Source of the DNA: Cladopsammia gracilis
Lineage: Eukaryota; Cnidaria; Anthozoa; Scleractinia; Dendrophylliidae
DNA: 64,000 nt
NCBI GenBank assembly: GCA_022457155.1
Contig: JAJGOT010000001.1
Location: forward strand, 1,883,001 to 1,947,000
Direction: 5' to 3'
In this document: piece by piece, positions 1 to 11,039 of the stretch
Position numbering within the stretch: position 1 is the first letter of the stretch
Layout of the letters: every line of letters begins with the position of its first letter
The notes under the pieces: model-generated
Databases searched by the model: none
What the model saw: only the letters and a program-made list of their open reading frames with translations
Told to the model about the DNA's origin: nothing
Program-made: the position numbers and the translations under genes

Positions 1-575
1 AAAGGAAAATAATCAAAATGGATTATTTATGAACATGTAATACTAAATACTATTTCACCATTGAAAACATTACTTACAAAAAAGGTTTGTTCCAAAGCAA
101 TTTCTTAATTAGTTTGTTAAACCGTATTATAATTTCTGCACTATTACTGATGCAAGTTTTAAGCCTTGGAAAACTCAACTAAAACATAATGAAACAATCT
201 ACTCATTTGCAAATAATCGAAATGGCTTAAGGAACATACAACACTATTACCCCATTGAAAACATTCACTTACTGAAACTTCCTAACATAATTGTCTGAAT
301 AAGGAAGACGTTTGTTGCAAAGCAATTTCTTTGTTAACTTTACCTTATTATATATTCCCACACTATTAAATGCAAGCCTTTAGTTCGTAGAAAATTAAAA
401 TAAAAGATAATGAAACAATCTAAGTATTTGCAAATAATCGAAATGATTTATGTAGATAGGTACATTATTTCGCCATTGAAAACAAGACTTAATGAAACTA
501 CCCAACATAAGTGGCTGAATAAAGTAAACTTTTTTTTGAAAAGCAATTACTTTGTTTGTTAAACCGTACAATACA
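1..575. repeat. Degenerate tandem repeat, unit about 205-220 bp
   Basis: Roughly 2.6 copies of an AT-rich unit. The phrase AAATAATCGAAATG (or a close variant) recurs near 8, 212 and 433, each time followed by CCATTGAAAAC and later by a run like GCAATTTCTT and TTTGTTAA. It lies downstream of the last exon of gene D and may start before the left edge. No coding potential seen. Confidence 0.7.
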
Positions 576-1054
576 TGTAATTCACGTTTTGGGTTTTCTT
601 ATTTTTGCAAAATTGCTAACAAGCTACAAACTATAAGTCGAGTATGTTTTTTTTGTATAGTTTTTCAAATACCTTCACTTCGGCATTATGTTGGAGAATA
701 TGTACAAACAAAAATAGAAAATTTTGTATCAAAAGATGAAGGGAAGGGATATACTGCACTGTTTAGGCGTACAAGTACAAAAACGTCGGCCTACAATGTA
801 GATCCTCTCGCTGAAAAACTTATACTAAGACCCAATTCGCTATCATTGCATATTCTTTCATTTCGACGTCCTTAAATGATAAATGATTCCACCTTTCTGA
901 TACCAAATAAGAATTCTTTGAAGAACGCCCGTTCCGGACTCGAGGCACCTGCCTGAAAATCAAACGTGTTTTAACCTTTAAAAAAATGTCCTAACTTCAC
1001 GTTAAATCTGTGTTTTTATACGTTAGACTACATACATTATGTAAAGCGTCAATT

Positions 1055-1171
1055 AGCCTGCATAACAGGCGCTTTCAGAGTGCACGAGCATGAAGCGCGT
1101 GCCTCGCGCTCCGCGCTCGTTTCTTGCGCTTCACGCTCGCGCACCCAAAAAGCGCCTGTTATGCAGGGTGA
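1055..1171. mobile_element. Short MITE, AGCCTGC ends, 9-bp target duplication
   Basis: The left end AGCCTGCATAACAGGCGC is mirrored by GCGCCTGTTATGCAGG on the right. The flanks 1046-1054 and 1172-1180 are both GCGTCAATT, an exact 9-bp duplication. The centre is a GC-rich imperfect palindrome. Nine-base duplications are typical of Mutator-like elements, so this is probably a non-autonomous member. It shares its ends with the elements at 3803-11557 and 7622-7960. Confidence 0.85.
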
Positions 1172-1265
1172 GCGTCAATTAACACTGATACTTTGCTATA
1201 AAGCGCAAAGCAAAACGCCATCAGTAAGTCACTCTTGTCGCTAACGTTTATCTTGGATCTACTTT

Positions 1266-1530
1266 CTACAACATTTCGTTTTGTGCGTGGTTGTAATCGT
1301 CGCTATAACTGTATCCCTTTTTCTTAAACGTTTCTTTTTCCAGATGCTTTTCGCGCTTGCTCTTCAACTCGAGGTCTCGGGGGACATCCGGGACAAGCCA
1401 CGCGATGAAACCCGTGATGACGTAGACAGTGAACTGAAACACGAACACAAAGGCGAGGCGTGCTGCGATCACGTGCCAGTATTGCTTGTTCTGCTTGTAA
1501 GGTGCAAAGTCTTCAAAGTGACCAGAGTAC
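1266..1530 (-). CDS. Anoctamin gene D, exon 5 (TM10 and C-terminal tail)
   Basis: Last exon of gene D. The acceptor ends TTTCAG and the exon opens with one base completing the Arg codon left by exon 4 (AG|G). It continues Y-S-G-H-F-E-D, then the TM10 signature YWHVIAARLAFVFVFQF and WLVPDVPRDLELKSKRE, which is the family's conserved end of TM10. The exon is 265 nt: one split-codon base plus 88 codons including the stop. The tail is short, charged and cytosolic. No premature stop is seen. Downstream the sequence runs into a MITE and a tandem repeat. Confidence 0.93.
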
Positions 1531-1588
1531 CTGAAATATGATAGAGATGATAGCATTGATGTTAATTTCTGGCAGAAAGCTTCTATGA

Positions 1589-1873
1589 GAGCAGTTTTCA
1601 ATCGAGCGTCGAAAGTAATTACACGGCAATTGCTTTGGTTTTGCTTTGCTATGCATGTGATTGGCTAAAACATCTCACGCCATTTTCTCGACCAATCAGA
1701 AGTAAAACCAAAACCAATCGTGACTTGCTATCACGCGTTTTCCCGCGCTTGGCGCCGCCGACATGTAATTGCTTCGAGCTCTGATTGGTTCATTAGATTG
1801 TTTACGACTGCTGTGATTGGTCAGAATAATTACTTTGGTTTTGGTTTTACCACACTCAACTGAAAACTGCTCT
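1589..1873. mobile_element. MITE, GCAGTTTTCA ends (copy 1 of 3)
   Basis: Ends are AGAGCAGTTTTCA and TGAAAACTGCTCT. The interior has the repeated phrases TTTGGTTTTG, GATTGG and GCGTTTTCCCGCGC. The same element occurs at about 26240-26470 and 43218-43492. It lies in intron 4 of gene D. I see no transposase remnant. Exact edges and target duplication are uncertain. Confidence 0.75.
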
Positions 1874-2134
1874 AGTACTTCCTAAGCGCACTTGAAACCT
1901 ACGTTGCATGTGAACGGATAAAATAAACATACTTGAACTACACTTTGTGACCATACTGGAAATGTGTCTTTTACAAAGGAGCCGACGTACGTTTCCTTGT
2001 ATGATCTAAACAACACTTGAGAAGGCACTTGAACAATGAGAAAACAGAAGTCCTGTTCAGCGGCACAAAAAGGAAATAGGGGTTCGGATGTAGTGTTGCA
2101 ATTGGACGCCCCACAGTACAAAATACGCTTTTAC

Positions 2135-2579
2135 CTGCAAAATGTTGTGTTGGCCAACGTTAGGTTTAGGTTTAGCTTTTCTAAATTGGACAAGGGATTT
2201 GCTGGTTCTGTTCCTGGTTCCTTGCTGTAGATATACGTAGTGTTAATGGTTGACAAGCTGTTTTCGATGTAGCCTGCAAGTGTGCCCCCACCAGGATCAT
2301 CGCGGTCTTTTGCGTACTTTGTTATGTATATAAGCTTGGGGATGTACTCTGAGGTAAAGGCCAGGACAAAAGCATTGACTAGGACTGATATCCTTGTCAC
2401 GCCTTCAAGGATACGAAACCAGGCTCCAATATCCTCAGCACGAGCACAGTCTGGCCTCCTGAACTGGGACACAAAGTTGATGGCATCTACGCGAATTTCA
2501 ACTATGGAGTTTAGAAGGGCGAACAGAGGACCAAGCGGAAAGGCAGCCACAAACATGGTAACAAATCCGTATTGTAAAA
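2135..2579 (-). CDS. Anoctamin gene D, exon 4 (TM7-TM9)
   Basis: The acceptor is TTAACAG; two exon bases complete the Val codon opened by exon 3. The product reads L-Q-Y-G-F-V-T-M-F, then FPLGPLFALLNSIVEIRVDA, FRRPDCARAEDIGAW and VNAFVLAFTSEYIPKLIY, the conserved TM7/TM8/TM9 signatures of TMEM16 proteins. The Glu and Asp of E-I-R-V-D match E734 and D738 of mouse TMEM16A, so this half of the Ca2+ site is intact. The long TM9-TM10 loop has several N-x-S/T sequons. It ends T-F-C-R at TGCAG|GTAAAA (phase 2). It is 445 nt, 24 nt longer than in B and C. Confidence 0.95.
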
Positions 2580-2667
2580 CTGTTAATCAAATAATACAAT
2601 GACAAGATTAAGTATAGAGTTTAGATAGTCAAACTGTCATACAGTTACGTTTAACCGGGGATCTCAC

Positions 2668-2812
2668 AGTATATTGCCAAGGTCATAAACAGTATATTGC
2701 CAAGGTCATAAACAGCGAGCACCCACCACTACCAGAGGAAATTAGACGGATGGTGCAGGATAGGAAACAGTGGGGAAGGATCGTGGCCGACTGCCTTGCA
2801 GCCGGCTGAGTA
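2668..2812 (+). pseudogene. 3' remnant of a LINE retrotransposon ORF
   Basis: From 2705 to the TGA at 2807 one frame reads VINSEHPPLPEEIRRMV and ends I-V-A-D-C-L-A-A-G-stop, which resembles the C-terminus of endonuclease/reverse-transcriptase ORFs of non-LTR elements. A short (TAG)n run follows, like a microsatellite tail. A 23-bp phrase is tandemly doubled at 2668-2713 at the truncated 5' side. It lies in intron 3 of gene D. Family assignment (RTE or L2/CR1-like) is open. Confidence 0.55.
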
Positions 2813-2833
2813 GTAGTAGTCTCACATTAATCT

Positions 2834-2895
2834 GGGAGGCGGCATGGCCTAGGGGTTGTAGCAGTGGACGTGCAATCCCGGGTTCAAGTCCTCCT
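2834..2895 (+). repeat. tRNA-like pol III module (SINE head or tRNA pseudogene)
   Basis: TGGCCTAGGGG (2845-2855) fits the A box and GGTTCAAGTCC (2881-2891) fits the B box. The spacing is short for a tRNA, so it is more likely a SINE head or a degenerate tRNA than a functional gene. It starts about 20 bases after the LINE remnant, as if part of one composite retroposed unit. Confidence 0.55.
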
Positions 2896-2935
2896 CAAGT
2901 CTTCTTCCTAAACTGGAGTTTTCTTTAGTAGTTTT

Positions 2936-3196
2936 CGGAGGGATTAAAAATGTCGTTTTGCATGTTAGGAAATAAGGTCAGCTAGGATTTTTGGAAACGA
3001 GAAAGTAGCTAGTAAATTCGAAAAATAAGATTCCGTTTCCCTAAAATTTTCTGCCGCTGAAATATTCAGCAAACAGAACCAAAAAGATCAAACTGCAGTA
3101 ACTTTCACACAGGTTTTGTTTTATCCTAAAATGATATGGAAGTAAAGTACAACGTCGTCATTCCAAACATTTTCCCTGAGCACTGTTCTGCAAATG
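2936..3196. repeat. Dispersed repeat, second copy at 35650-35945
   Basis: This intron stretch shares long phrases with 35650-35945, for example AAAATGTCGTTTTG, CTAAAATTTTCTGC and CTGAAATATTCAGC, in the same order and orientation. One copy is in gene D intron 3 and the other overlaps the 3' side of gene C exon 1 and its intron. It could be an untranslated retroelement body or a relic of segmental duplication. Confidence 0.6.
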
Positions 3197-3298
3197 TCAG
3201 CCATCGTTGTTGGATTCGTTGTGAATTATTGTCAATAAGCATCTAAAATCGTTCGAAACCGGATAAGACAATTATACCGTATCGTCTAGGAAACTTAC

Positions 3299-3420
3299 CA
3301 ACTTCAAGATATTCCCAAAACATGGAATGGTCGCCTTGTGGACTCAAGTCAAAATCGCGTTGATATTGAGGAAGGTCTTTTATTTGTTCCTTTCGGCTCT
3401 TAAACCAAAACATGAGGGAC
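3299..3420 (-). CDS. Anoctamin gene D, exon 3 (TM6-TM7 linker)
   Basis: The acceptor is TTTCTGCAG. The first base completes the Pro codon from exon 2. The product reads S-L-M-F-W-F-K-S-R and then DFDLSPQGDHSMFWEYLEV. In E-Y-L-E both acids align with E702 and E705 of mouse TMEM16A, two Ca2+ ligands at the start of TM7. The donor is G|GTAAGTTTCC, leaving phase 1. It is 122 nt. The exon sits 8.6 kb downstream of exon 2 because intron 2 is filled with a large transposon. Confidence 0.93.
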
Positions 3421-3924
3421 CTGCAGAAAGATAAGTTGAAGATGAACCTCACATTGTAAATTCAAAACTTCGTATTAAGTTTTTCTGAGAGACGTTTTGA
3501 TAATCCAGTTGTCATTACAAAACGAACAAACTGGAAGATTTCATCAGGACTTTTTTCGGGCAGGAAAAGCGGTTTTTTGTTTCTTCGCAGGAATGTCATT
3601 GCTCCAGGAATGGAATTTTCATTAACCGTAAAGCGAAAAGCAGGTCGACAATTCTTGAATGATCTTGGGCAATTGTTGAAACAGCTCATCGAAACTGGAT
3701 TGATGGGTCAAAATATTGCGCGGACAAGTCTTCCCTTTGCTTAAAGTGATGTGAACTACCTTCAGTGTTGTAAAACCTAACGTTTTTATTGTCATGAAGA
3801 CTAGCCTGCGTAACAGGCGTCGGGGAGAAGGGAACTGGGAAAGAGGGAAAGGACGCTTGCAATAAAGACCCCCACTTATTCTTTTCTGCGGACGCTGGCG
3901 GCCGCAAAACACAGGAAAATCGAG

Positions 3925-4340
3925 AGTGTTATGGCAACACCAAAAAGGTGTAAATTATTGCAGCTGTGTGCACACCAATTTAGTGTTTTTTTAACACTAT
4001 AATAGTGTACATTTACACCAATATGGTGTAAATTGCGGATAAGAGCAATTTTGATTGCGTTAGAAAACACCCCTGTAGTGTTATGATAACACACAATCAG
4101 TGTAATTTTACCCCCAAAAGGGTAAATTTACACCAGAGGTGTGTTTGTTAACCCATTTTAGGTGTTAAAATAACACCACAATGGTGTAAAACCCGTTGCA
4201 GCTGTGTGCACACTAAAATAAGGTTATTTTACACCAATGAGAATTTTACACTAAATTGGTGTAAATCAAAACGTTCAGCTGTGTTATAACAACACCATCG
4301 AGGTGCTGTGTTAACACTCCTTGCAGCTAAATAAACACTG
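3925..4340. repeat. Array of short TTTACACC/GGTGTAAA palindromes (left)
   Basis: About 400 bp in which ACACCA and TGGTGT or GTGTAA recur every 10-30 bases, often as near-perfect palindromes such as TTTACACCAATATGGTGTAA. It is joined directly to the left end of the large element. A matching array sits at the right end (11040-11290). Confidence 0.75.
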
Positions 4341-5275
4341 CCAAAAGTTGGTAACTTTTGAGTACATACACCACTGAATTTAACTGCATACATGTAACGT
4401 GTTAAGGAGGTGCATAACAGAGTACATTTATAGTAGTAACAGTCCCATTGAATATTTCTTGACAGTTTTATTTCAGTTCTTTGGAAACCAACATAAGCCT
4501 TCAAATATTGAACAATACTAGAAAATTTAAGTAAATGGACTGGGTGATTTTTATGACCAACTTCAGACATCAATGCACTGCAAGAAACAAAAAATTTAGA
4601 CAAAAATTAGTAACACTATTTTAATTCAACTGCTTACACCTGTAAGAGTCACACATACATAATGCAAGAATAATTTTGACTTTGCTTTCTTGAAATATTG
4701 TCTGACAATGTAAACATCATAGATTGTATCGTGTATCGGTGGTTTGCAACCATTTCCTGAGAATTTAAAAGACAAAAGCGCAGCGGCCATGCTGGTGTAT
4801 GGAACAAAAGAAAGTAATAGAAGCTAATGAGAGATCTTTTGACATCCAGGCGAAAACTTTCTATTCCAATTTCTGTATCAGCAGGATACTCTAAGGCTGG
4901 ATGGTTAAGAAAAATTGGTCAAGTAACTGCTACTTTGGTTTGTTATGACATCAAAACTTCAATGTTGTAAAAACCCCTGTTGTAATCCTTGTGTAAAAGC
5001 ACCCTAAATTAAATTAATTTGACACCCTTAAAATTTAAATTCATTTAAGTGGCATATAGAACCCACACTCTTAAATGAAATGAATGCAGAATAAAGTTTC
5101 AAATGGAATTGCTTTTGTGCTGTTGAATGACTGGTCTTAAATAACTGAAGTCAGCTTGCTTCCTGATTTATGCAGATTTATACTGTAGCAGCTGCAACCA
5201 TTCCATCAAACCCATAAAATGCCAGCATTATCACATTTCACTCAGTCGTAGTTTTTAAAACTAACAACAGGTGAC
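4341..5275. other. Element interior without recognised features
   Basis: AT-rich sequence inside the large element. The open frames here are short and show no family resemblance. Nothing further can be supported. Confidence 0.5.
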
Positions 5276-6476
5276 AATTGAATGGCTCAGGGCATAACCG
5301 ACCTATGTCGCTTTTTAGGTTTTTTTCCATTTTTCTCGCTCAGATTTGCCTCATTTTATCGTACAACAAATAATAGGTGCGGTTACACGGGGCACTTTTA
5401 CCGTGGTAAATGACCCTTTCATCACAGGAAACTGCATTAAGTGAGTGTGACCGACATTTCCCGAGGTAAATATCCCATGGATACATAAAAAAGATCACAC
5501 GAAGCGCCCATGACATTTAACGTGATAATTTGCAATGGTGTTTTGATGCCCAAGGTACATGAGCCAATCATGATGCTCCATTTGATATCAACACATAATC
5601 GCAAAGGAAAAGCAATTCACTGAATTGCGTGATATTTTTTTTACCTTGGCAAATCAGAAATTACTATGTAACTGCTGGTTAACATGGTATACTAAACCCA
5701 AGTGTGCTTCACTGTGGGATGATCTACCATGGGAAATGTCATTTACCATGGTGTGTGTAACCGCACCTAATATCACAAACTCTGGTCAAATTTGCACTAA
5801 CCCTAAGGAATTTGACAATTTCATCTGAAAAAAGCAGAGTTGTGGCCCTCTAGTGCTATGGACTGTACATTCAGAGCGTAATTTTGACAGATTGGCCATG
5901 AGAATATGCGACCGCAATACCCCTGACCCGCACCAATGACCTGAACGAACATACAGCTGAAATACAGCTTTGAGAAGCTCGAAGTGAGCTCTTGTTGGCC
6001 GGCTGAAATTGGGCAAAGTGGGCAAAGACTATGAACCAGCAGCGGAGGACTGGGAGTGCTTCCTTGGAGGTCCGTAAGGCAGTTAACATGAAAAAAATGA
6101 AGCGATTTTGAGGGAAGAGACTTTGGGATTGTTTTTTTTTGTGTGTGTGTGTTTTGTTTTTTCATGGGCAGGATTTAGCGGCACAGGCCCAAACTTGGCC
6201 ATCTGAAGTGAAAAATCAGCATAAAATCAAGAAATTTGGGTAAACTTTGGGATTCATTTTTTCAAGTGGGGTTCAGCAGGAGACATGGAGATATATATAT
6301 ATTTTTTTTGCACACGTTATCTCTTGAAAACAATGAAAAAAAAAAGAAAAAATCTGGAACAATGTTTTGCAATTAATTTGTAGTTCACATGCCAAAAAAT
6401 GGACAAATCTGAGCAAGAAAAATAAAAAAAAACCTAAAAAGTGACATAGGTCGGTTATGCTCTGAGCCCTTCAATT
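5276..6476. mobile_element. Foldback element with long terminal inverted repeats
   Basis: The left arm (GGCATAACCGACCTATGTCG then CTTTTTAGGTTTTTTT) is repeated inverted at 6424-6470. The similarity continues about 80 bp inward (TTGCTCAGATTTG against CTCGCTCAGATTTG). The element is about 1.2 kb and is itself interrupted by the insertion at 5374-5769. No ORF of note. Confidence 0.75.
5374..5769. mobile_element. MITE nested in the foldback element, 15-bp inverted ends
   Basis: The ends TAGGTGCGGTTACAC and GTGTAACCGCACCTA are exact inverse copies. If the outer TA is the target duplication, this would be a Tc1/mariner-type MITE. The interior repeats the palindromic phrase TTTACCATGG/ACCGTGGTAAA. 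It is inserted in the left part of the 5276-6476 element. Confidence 0.8.
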
Positions 6477-6575
6477 ATTTATTGCAGTAAACAGGAGACA
6501 GTTGCAGTTTTCAATATCAAATAAGCATTCAAGGCAAACAAATGGTTTCTGCTGCAATAAATCCAGGCATTTTAT

Positions 6576-7168
6576 AGTCAAAATACTCTGCGCATTCTGC
6601 TTATCATTTGGGAATGACTTTCATTAATCGGGAACGGATTGTGTTATTGAAATCAAAATTCAGGTTTAAAATTGATTATTGGAATCTTCCAATGGTAGCC
6701 TCATTCGAAATAACGAATGCTGATTGGTTTGTTATTGACATCAGGTGAATGTTCACATGCAAAGCAAGCAGGCGACAGTTGGAGGCTTGACACATCTGAC
6801 CTATTTCTGTTTGCTCAACAAAAATTCATCACTGAGAATTTTTTGATGGAAAGAAGCTCTGCATTTATATAACTCCCAAGAATAATTCTTAAAATGCTAG
6901 TGTGCTGGCGGTGAAAGAGAAATTTTCACGGAAAGTGAAGAAAACTTCATACCTGTATACATGTAAAGTCCAAGCAACTGAATTCTTTGAAACCAACAGC
7001 GGCCAATGGTTGCATATTTCGCCTGTGAACTTTCGAATGAGGCTACCGTTAGAAGATTCCAATAATCAATTGTAAACCTGAATTTTGATTTCAATAATGC
7101 CATCTGTTCCTGATTAATGAAAGTCATTCCCAAATGATAAGCGGAACGTGCTGAGTATTTTGTCTGTA
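6576..7168. mobile_element. Foldback element with arms of about 135 bp
   Basis: 6576-6709 (CAAAATACTC, TCATTTGGGAATGACTTTC, ATTATTGGAATCTTC, GGTAGCCTCATTCG) is found inverted at 7025-7168 with few differences. The central 300 bp is unique. No coding sequence is recognised. Confidence 0.8.
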
Positions 7169-7303
7169 AGCCAACTTTGGTTATTCAAAGGCCAGTTATA
7201 TAACAGCACAACAGCAAAAGCAACTTTTAGATTAAAAACAGTATGACGTACATTTTGCAAATCCACTTGTAACTTGATTCTGCAACCATTTTACATGTAT
7301 ATG

Positions 7304-7438
7304 TTGTGGTGCAATTTTGTCCTAGGTGCAAATTTTATTTTCCTTTGTTCAAAACTCATTATCATACATTATCATACTTTTCCATTCCCAAAAACAAAGG
7401 AAAATAAAATTTGCACCAAGGACAAAATTGATCCACAA
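7304..7438. mobile_element. Hairpin MITE (copy 1; copy 2 at 19711-19840)
   Basis: Arms of about 45 bp: TTGTGGTGCAATTTTGTC continuing to TTTTATTTTCCTTTGTT, mirrored on the right. The element at 19711-19840 has the same arms with small changes. Confidence 0.8.
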
Positions 7439-7621
7439 AAGTGAGTTGGTTCCCTTTACAAACTACACTGTATGTAGCTCACAATGAATGCAAGGGTTAC
7501 CCTAGCAGGCAGAACAAATAATATTATTATTTTGTTCTTGTAAGTGCTTCCAATAAGGACCACTCACCTACCTGGGACAAATTTTGGCTTGTTTGCGTGA
7601 AGGCTTGCAAAATATGAATTA

Positions 7622-7960
7622 ATAGCCTGCAGGGAGAAGGGAACTGGGGAGAGAGGGAAAGGACGCCTACAATAAAGACCCCATTTGTTCACTTCTGCAG
7701 ACACTGGCGACCACAAATTCTGATTGGCTAATTCACGCTGGGCGGTAAACATAGTAAATTGCTGTGTGAAGTCATCCATGCATAAAAGCGCATGCTAGTT
7801 TCTGATTGGTGAACATATTGACAGTTGACGTAATTTGATTACAAGGAAATCGGTGGGCGTAATGCAAATAGCCCGGTTCTTTTGGCAGGCGTTCCTTCCC
7901 TTCTCCTCCTCTCCTTTTTCGCGCCCCCTCCCCTTCCCCGTTTATGCCTGCCACGCAGGC
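7622..7960. mobile_element. Compact Mutator-like MITE, 9-bp target duplication
   Basis: TATGAATTA at 7613-7621 is repeated exactly at 7961-7969. The ends (AGCCTGC on the left, GCAGGC on the right) and the subterminal blocks (GGGAGAAGGGAACTGGGGA; GGCGTTCCTTCCCTTCTCC) match the two ends of the 3803-11557 element. The centre joins the two halves without the palindrome arrays. This copy is therefore the short form of the same family, inserted inside the long form. Confidence 0.85.
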
Positions 7961-7962
7961 TA

Positions 7963-8639
7963 TGAATTAGAAACTATTGTTGCAGGTAAATCTCACACTT
8001 TAATGCACCAGTCAATCAAAAATTTGAAATACAATGTATTTCTTATATCAGTAGAGAAACATTCTTTTTCATGTTCTTTTTTTTTTTTTGCAAAACCCCG
8101 CAATAACATGTTTTCTATTTTTGGCTGCAAAAGCCCATACTACATGTACATGTACTGTACTTACAAAAAATCTGTCTACAAAACAATGTTTTCCATTTCA
8201 GGATTAAATTGTACATGTAACTTTGTTTAGGCTTATAATTATTAAACTCAGTCATTTTCAGTGTTACAAGCACAGCAACATTATTGTACATGTAAGCCCA
8301 CAAAAAAATCCTTTGCACTTGTCTTCAGAATGTTACAATATATATAAATATATTTTACCTTAACAATGCAATACATTACAGCTCAGGTGCCCTGCTTGAG
8401 TCAAAATATTTTCCTCCTTCCATGACTCATCTCGAAAACAAAAATAACAAAGTACATGTAGATCATTAGAAAAGGTCTTTGTTGGGCAAAGTCTCTCAAA
8501 AACACGAAAATCTCAAAACGACAAAGTGAATTGTCAAAATAAGAACATTTCTTGATTGAAAGCTGAAAAAATAATAATAATTGGGTAGTTTCTCTTTGAT
8601 GAAAATATTTGTTTACAATAATATGAGAGACATAAATTT
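7963..8639. other. Element interior without recognised features
   Basis: AT-rich sequence inside the large element with scattered ACATGTA phrases. No gene or repeat boundary can be supported. Confidence 0.4.
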
Positions 8640-9912
8640 AACTTTGAACTTTACCATTTTACATGTATTTCTCCCCCTCTCTCTCAAACTCACAAATTCC
8701 ACAGTCTTAATTCCAATCAACAATCACCATCTTTCAAGAAGCACAGTCCAAGTAATGAGCGGGGAGATGCCACTCAACATTGGAGCTAGTAAAAAGCGGA
8801 CAAGTCCACTTTACATAACTATGCCAGGCACACTGTGATCATGAAAGAGAGGGCAGTATTGATTTTATAAGCTGTGTATGGTTTCAGCAAAATATTTTTT
8901 TTGTTTAAAATTGACATTCAAATGGTGGTGGAATATCAGTGTTTGCTTCTGTTTACAATAATCACTTTATTTAAGGGCACAATTGAAATTAATGTGAAAG
9001 AAAGGGCGACATTGAATTCCATGAATTTGGTGCCAAAACAGCCGAAGTTAATTTTATTATTATAGGTACTTGTCTTTTGAACTTTATCATTTTACATGTA
9101 TTTTTCCCCTCCCCCAAACTCACAAATACCAGTCTTAATTCCAATCAACAATCACCATCTTTCAAGAAGCACAGTCCAAGTAATGAGCGGGCAGATGCCA
9201 CTCAACATTGGAGCTAGTAAAAAGCGGCAAAGTCCACTTTAACAACTATACCAAGCACACTATGATCATGAAAGAGAGGGCAGTATTGATTTTATTAAAG
9301 TTGTGTATGGTTTCAGCAAAATATTTTTTTCTTTAAAATTAACATTCAAATGGTGGTGGAACACCAGTGTTGCTTCTGTTTACAATAATTACTATATTTA
9401 GGGGCACAATTCAAATTAATGTGAAAGAAAGGGCAACATAGAATTCCATGACTTTGGCGCCAAAACAACCTAAGTTAATTTTATTATCACAATGATTGTA
9501 TACTTTTGAACTTTATCATTTTACATGCATTTTTCTCTCTCTCTCTCAAACTCATAAATTCCACAGTCCTAATTCCAATAAAAAATCACCATCTTTCAAG
9601 AAGCACAGTCCAAGTAATGAGCGGCAGATGCCACTCAACATTGGAGCTAGTAAAAAGCGGACAAGTCCACTTTACATAACTATGCCTGACACACTGTGAT
9701 CATGAAAGAGAGGGCAGTATTGATTTTACAAGCTGTGTATGGTTTCAGCCTTTTATTTAAATTTTGACTTTCAAAGGGTGGTGGAACATCAGTGTTGCTT
9801 CTGTTTACCATAATTAACTTATTTCAGGGCACAATTCAAATTAATGTGAGAGAGAGCGCGACATTGAATTCCACGACTTTTGGCGCCAAAACAGCCTAAG
9901 TTCATTTTAAAC
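8640..9912. repeat. Three tandem copies of a unit of about 425 bp
   Basis: Copies begin near 8640, 9075 and 9503 with TTGAACTTTA(C/T)CATTTTACATG and share, in order, AACTCA(C/T)AAAT, CAATCACCATCTTTCAAGAA, GCCACTCAACATTGGAGCT, GATCATGAAAGAGAGGGC, GTTGTATGG-like and GGTGGTGGAA phrases, and AAGTTAATTTTATTAT. On the plus strand a short frame ending at the same TGA is open in copies 1 and 3 but shifted in copy 2. The unit's function is unknown. Confidence 0.85.
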
Positions 9913-10189
9913 AGGTTTGACCGCCACGATCGTCTAATTCGTTCTGGATTAATTTGCTCAAGTCAATATATTATATTTAAAATGTGTTTCATGTCGTGCA
10001 TTTATTCAAAAGGCACTAAATCGGCGTTACACAATGTATACAACAGTGAAACAATCAAAATTTCTACCGACTGTAATTTGATCGACTCCATTCCACTGCT
10101 ATACTGTTCTGCACGAAAACCAGAAAACCGTTCAAGGACGAGTTTCATCTTTATTTACAGCGCAAGAAACGTATTTCTTTTTCAGTCAC

Positions 10190-10261
10190 CTGGTGGTTTT
10201 GATGTGGCAGTAATTCCAGAACAAAAAGCATGGATTGTTGACCTTTCGTGTTGTCCGCCAT
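10190..10261 (-). other. Candidate first coding exon inside the large element
   Basis: On the minus strand CTTATGGCGG gives a start in good context, followed by 24 open codons (M-A-D-N-T-K-G-Q-Q-S ... L-P-H-Q-N-H-Q) and then CAG|GTGACT, a plausible donor at a codon boundary. A second donor-like site (GCG|GTAAGTGAC) lies near 10330 on the same strand, with a TATATA near 10804. This could be a captured host exon or the element's own transcript. No partner exon was identified. Confidence 0.25.
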
Positions 10262-11039
10262 AAGACTCATAAGCTTAGTTTTTATGCAGATCTGTTTTGA
10301 TTACAAAAATATGAAAGAAGTCACTTACCGCGTGTCGCCGCAGCAGCAGGAACACCAACCAGGTAGTTGATCGTAATGACACAAACTAAGATACAGCGAT
10401 GTTAAACAGTTAAATCCAAAGCAAATCAATGCCGACCTAAACGAAGCAACCGAATCGAGCGCTCTTTTCAACTGGTCAACAGCGCATGACATGTAGCAAA
10501 AGGTGCTGACCGCAGAAACTGTAGGCACTTTAAATCACTCATGGACGTTCAGGAGCGATAAACCTGACATCAACTTCAGATATTTTAGATGTGAAACTCT
10601 TTTTATGAAATTTTGCATGATACACGGAAGGAGAACACAAGCGTCACACAAGAAGTTTATTAATCGCGGAGGCATGTTGACAAAAATTACGCTCGCATGC
10701 CTACTGGAGAATAAATTGTCACACTTTCTCCAGTTCACCAGTTGGACGCAATCCTGACTCCCAAAATTCGCTAGTTCTTGACTATTCCTGCTCATTGCCG
10801 GGGTATATAGTAGAAAACCTTTTGCGCATCAGCATTGCTCATGTAAAAAATATCAAAACTTATGTCGACTTATTTCAGCCGGACTCCAAGACTCGGAGTA
10901 AACAAAAGAGTATACATTGTATGTGTAGATCGAGGCCTTAGGCAGTCTAGGCAGTGCTAGACTACCCAGTGCTATGCACAACAACAACCGGCGGCAAACG
11001 CCTTGTAGATCTAGAGTAGGAAAAAATGCAGTGACTTCG

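Noticed and set aside
9880..10263. 127-codon plus-strand ORF inside the large element
   Set aside because: No recognisable domain; the minus strand at 10190-10261 gives a more exon-like signal, and even that is weak.
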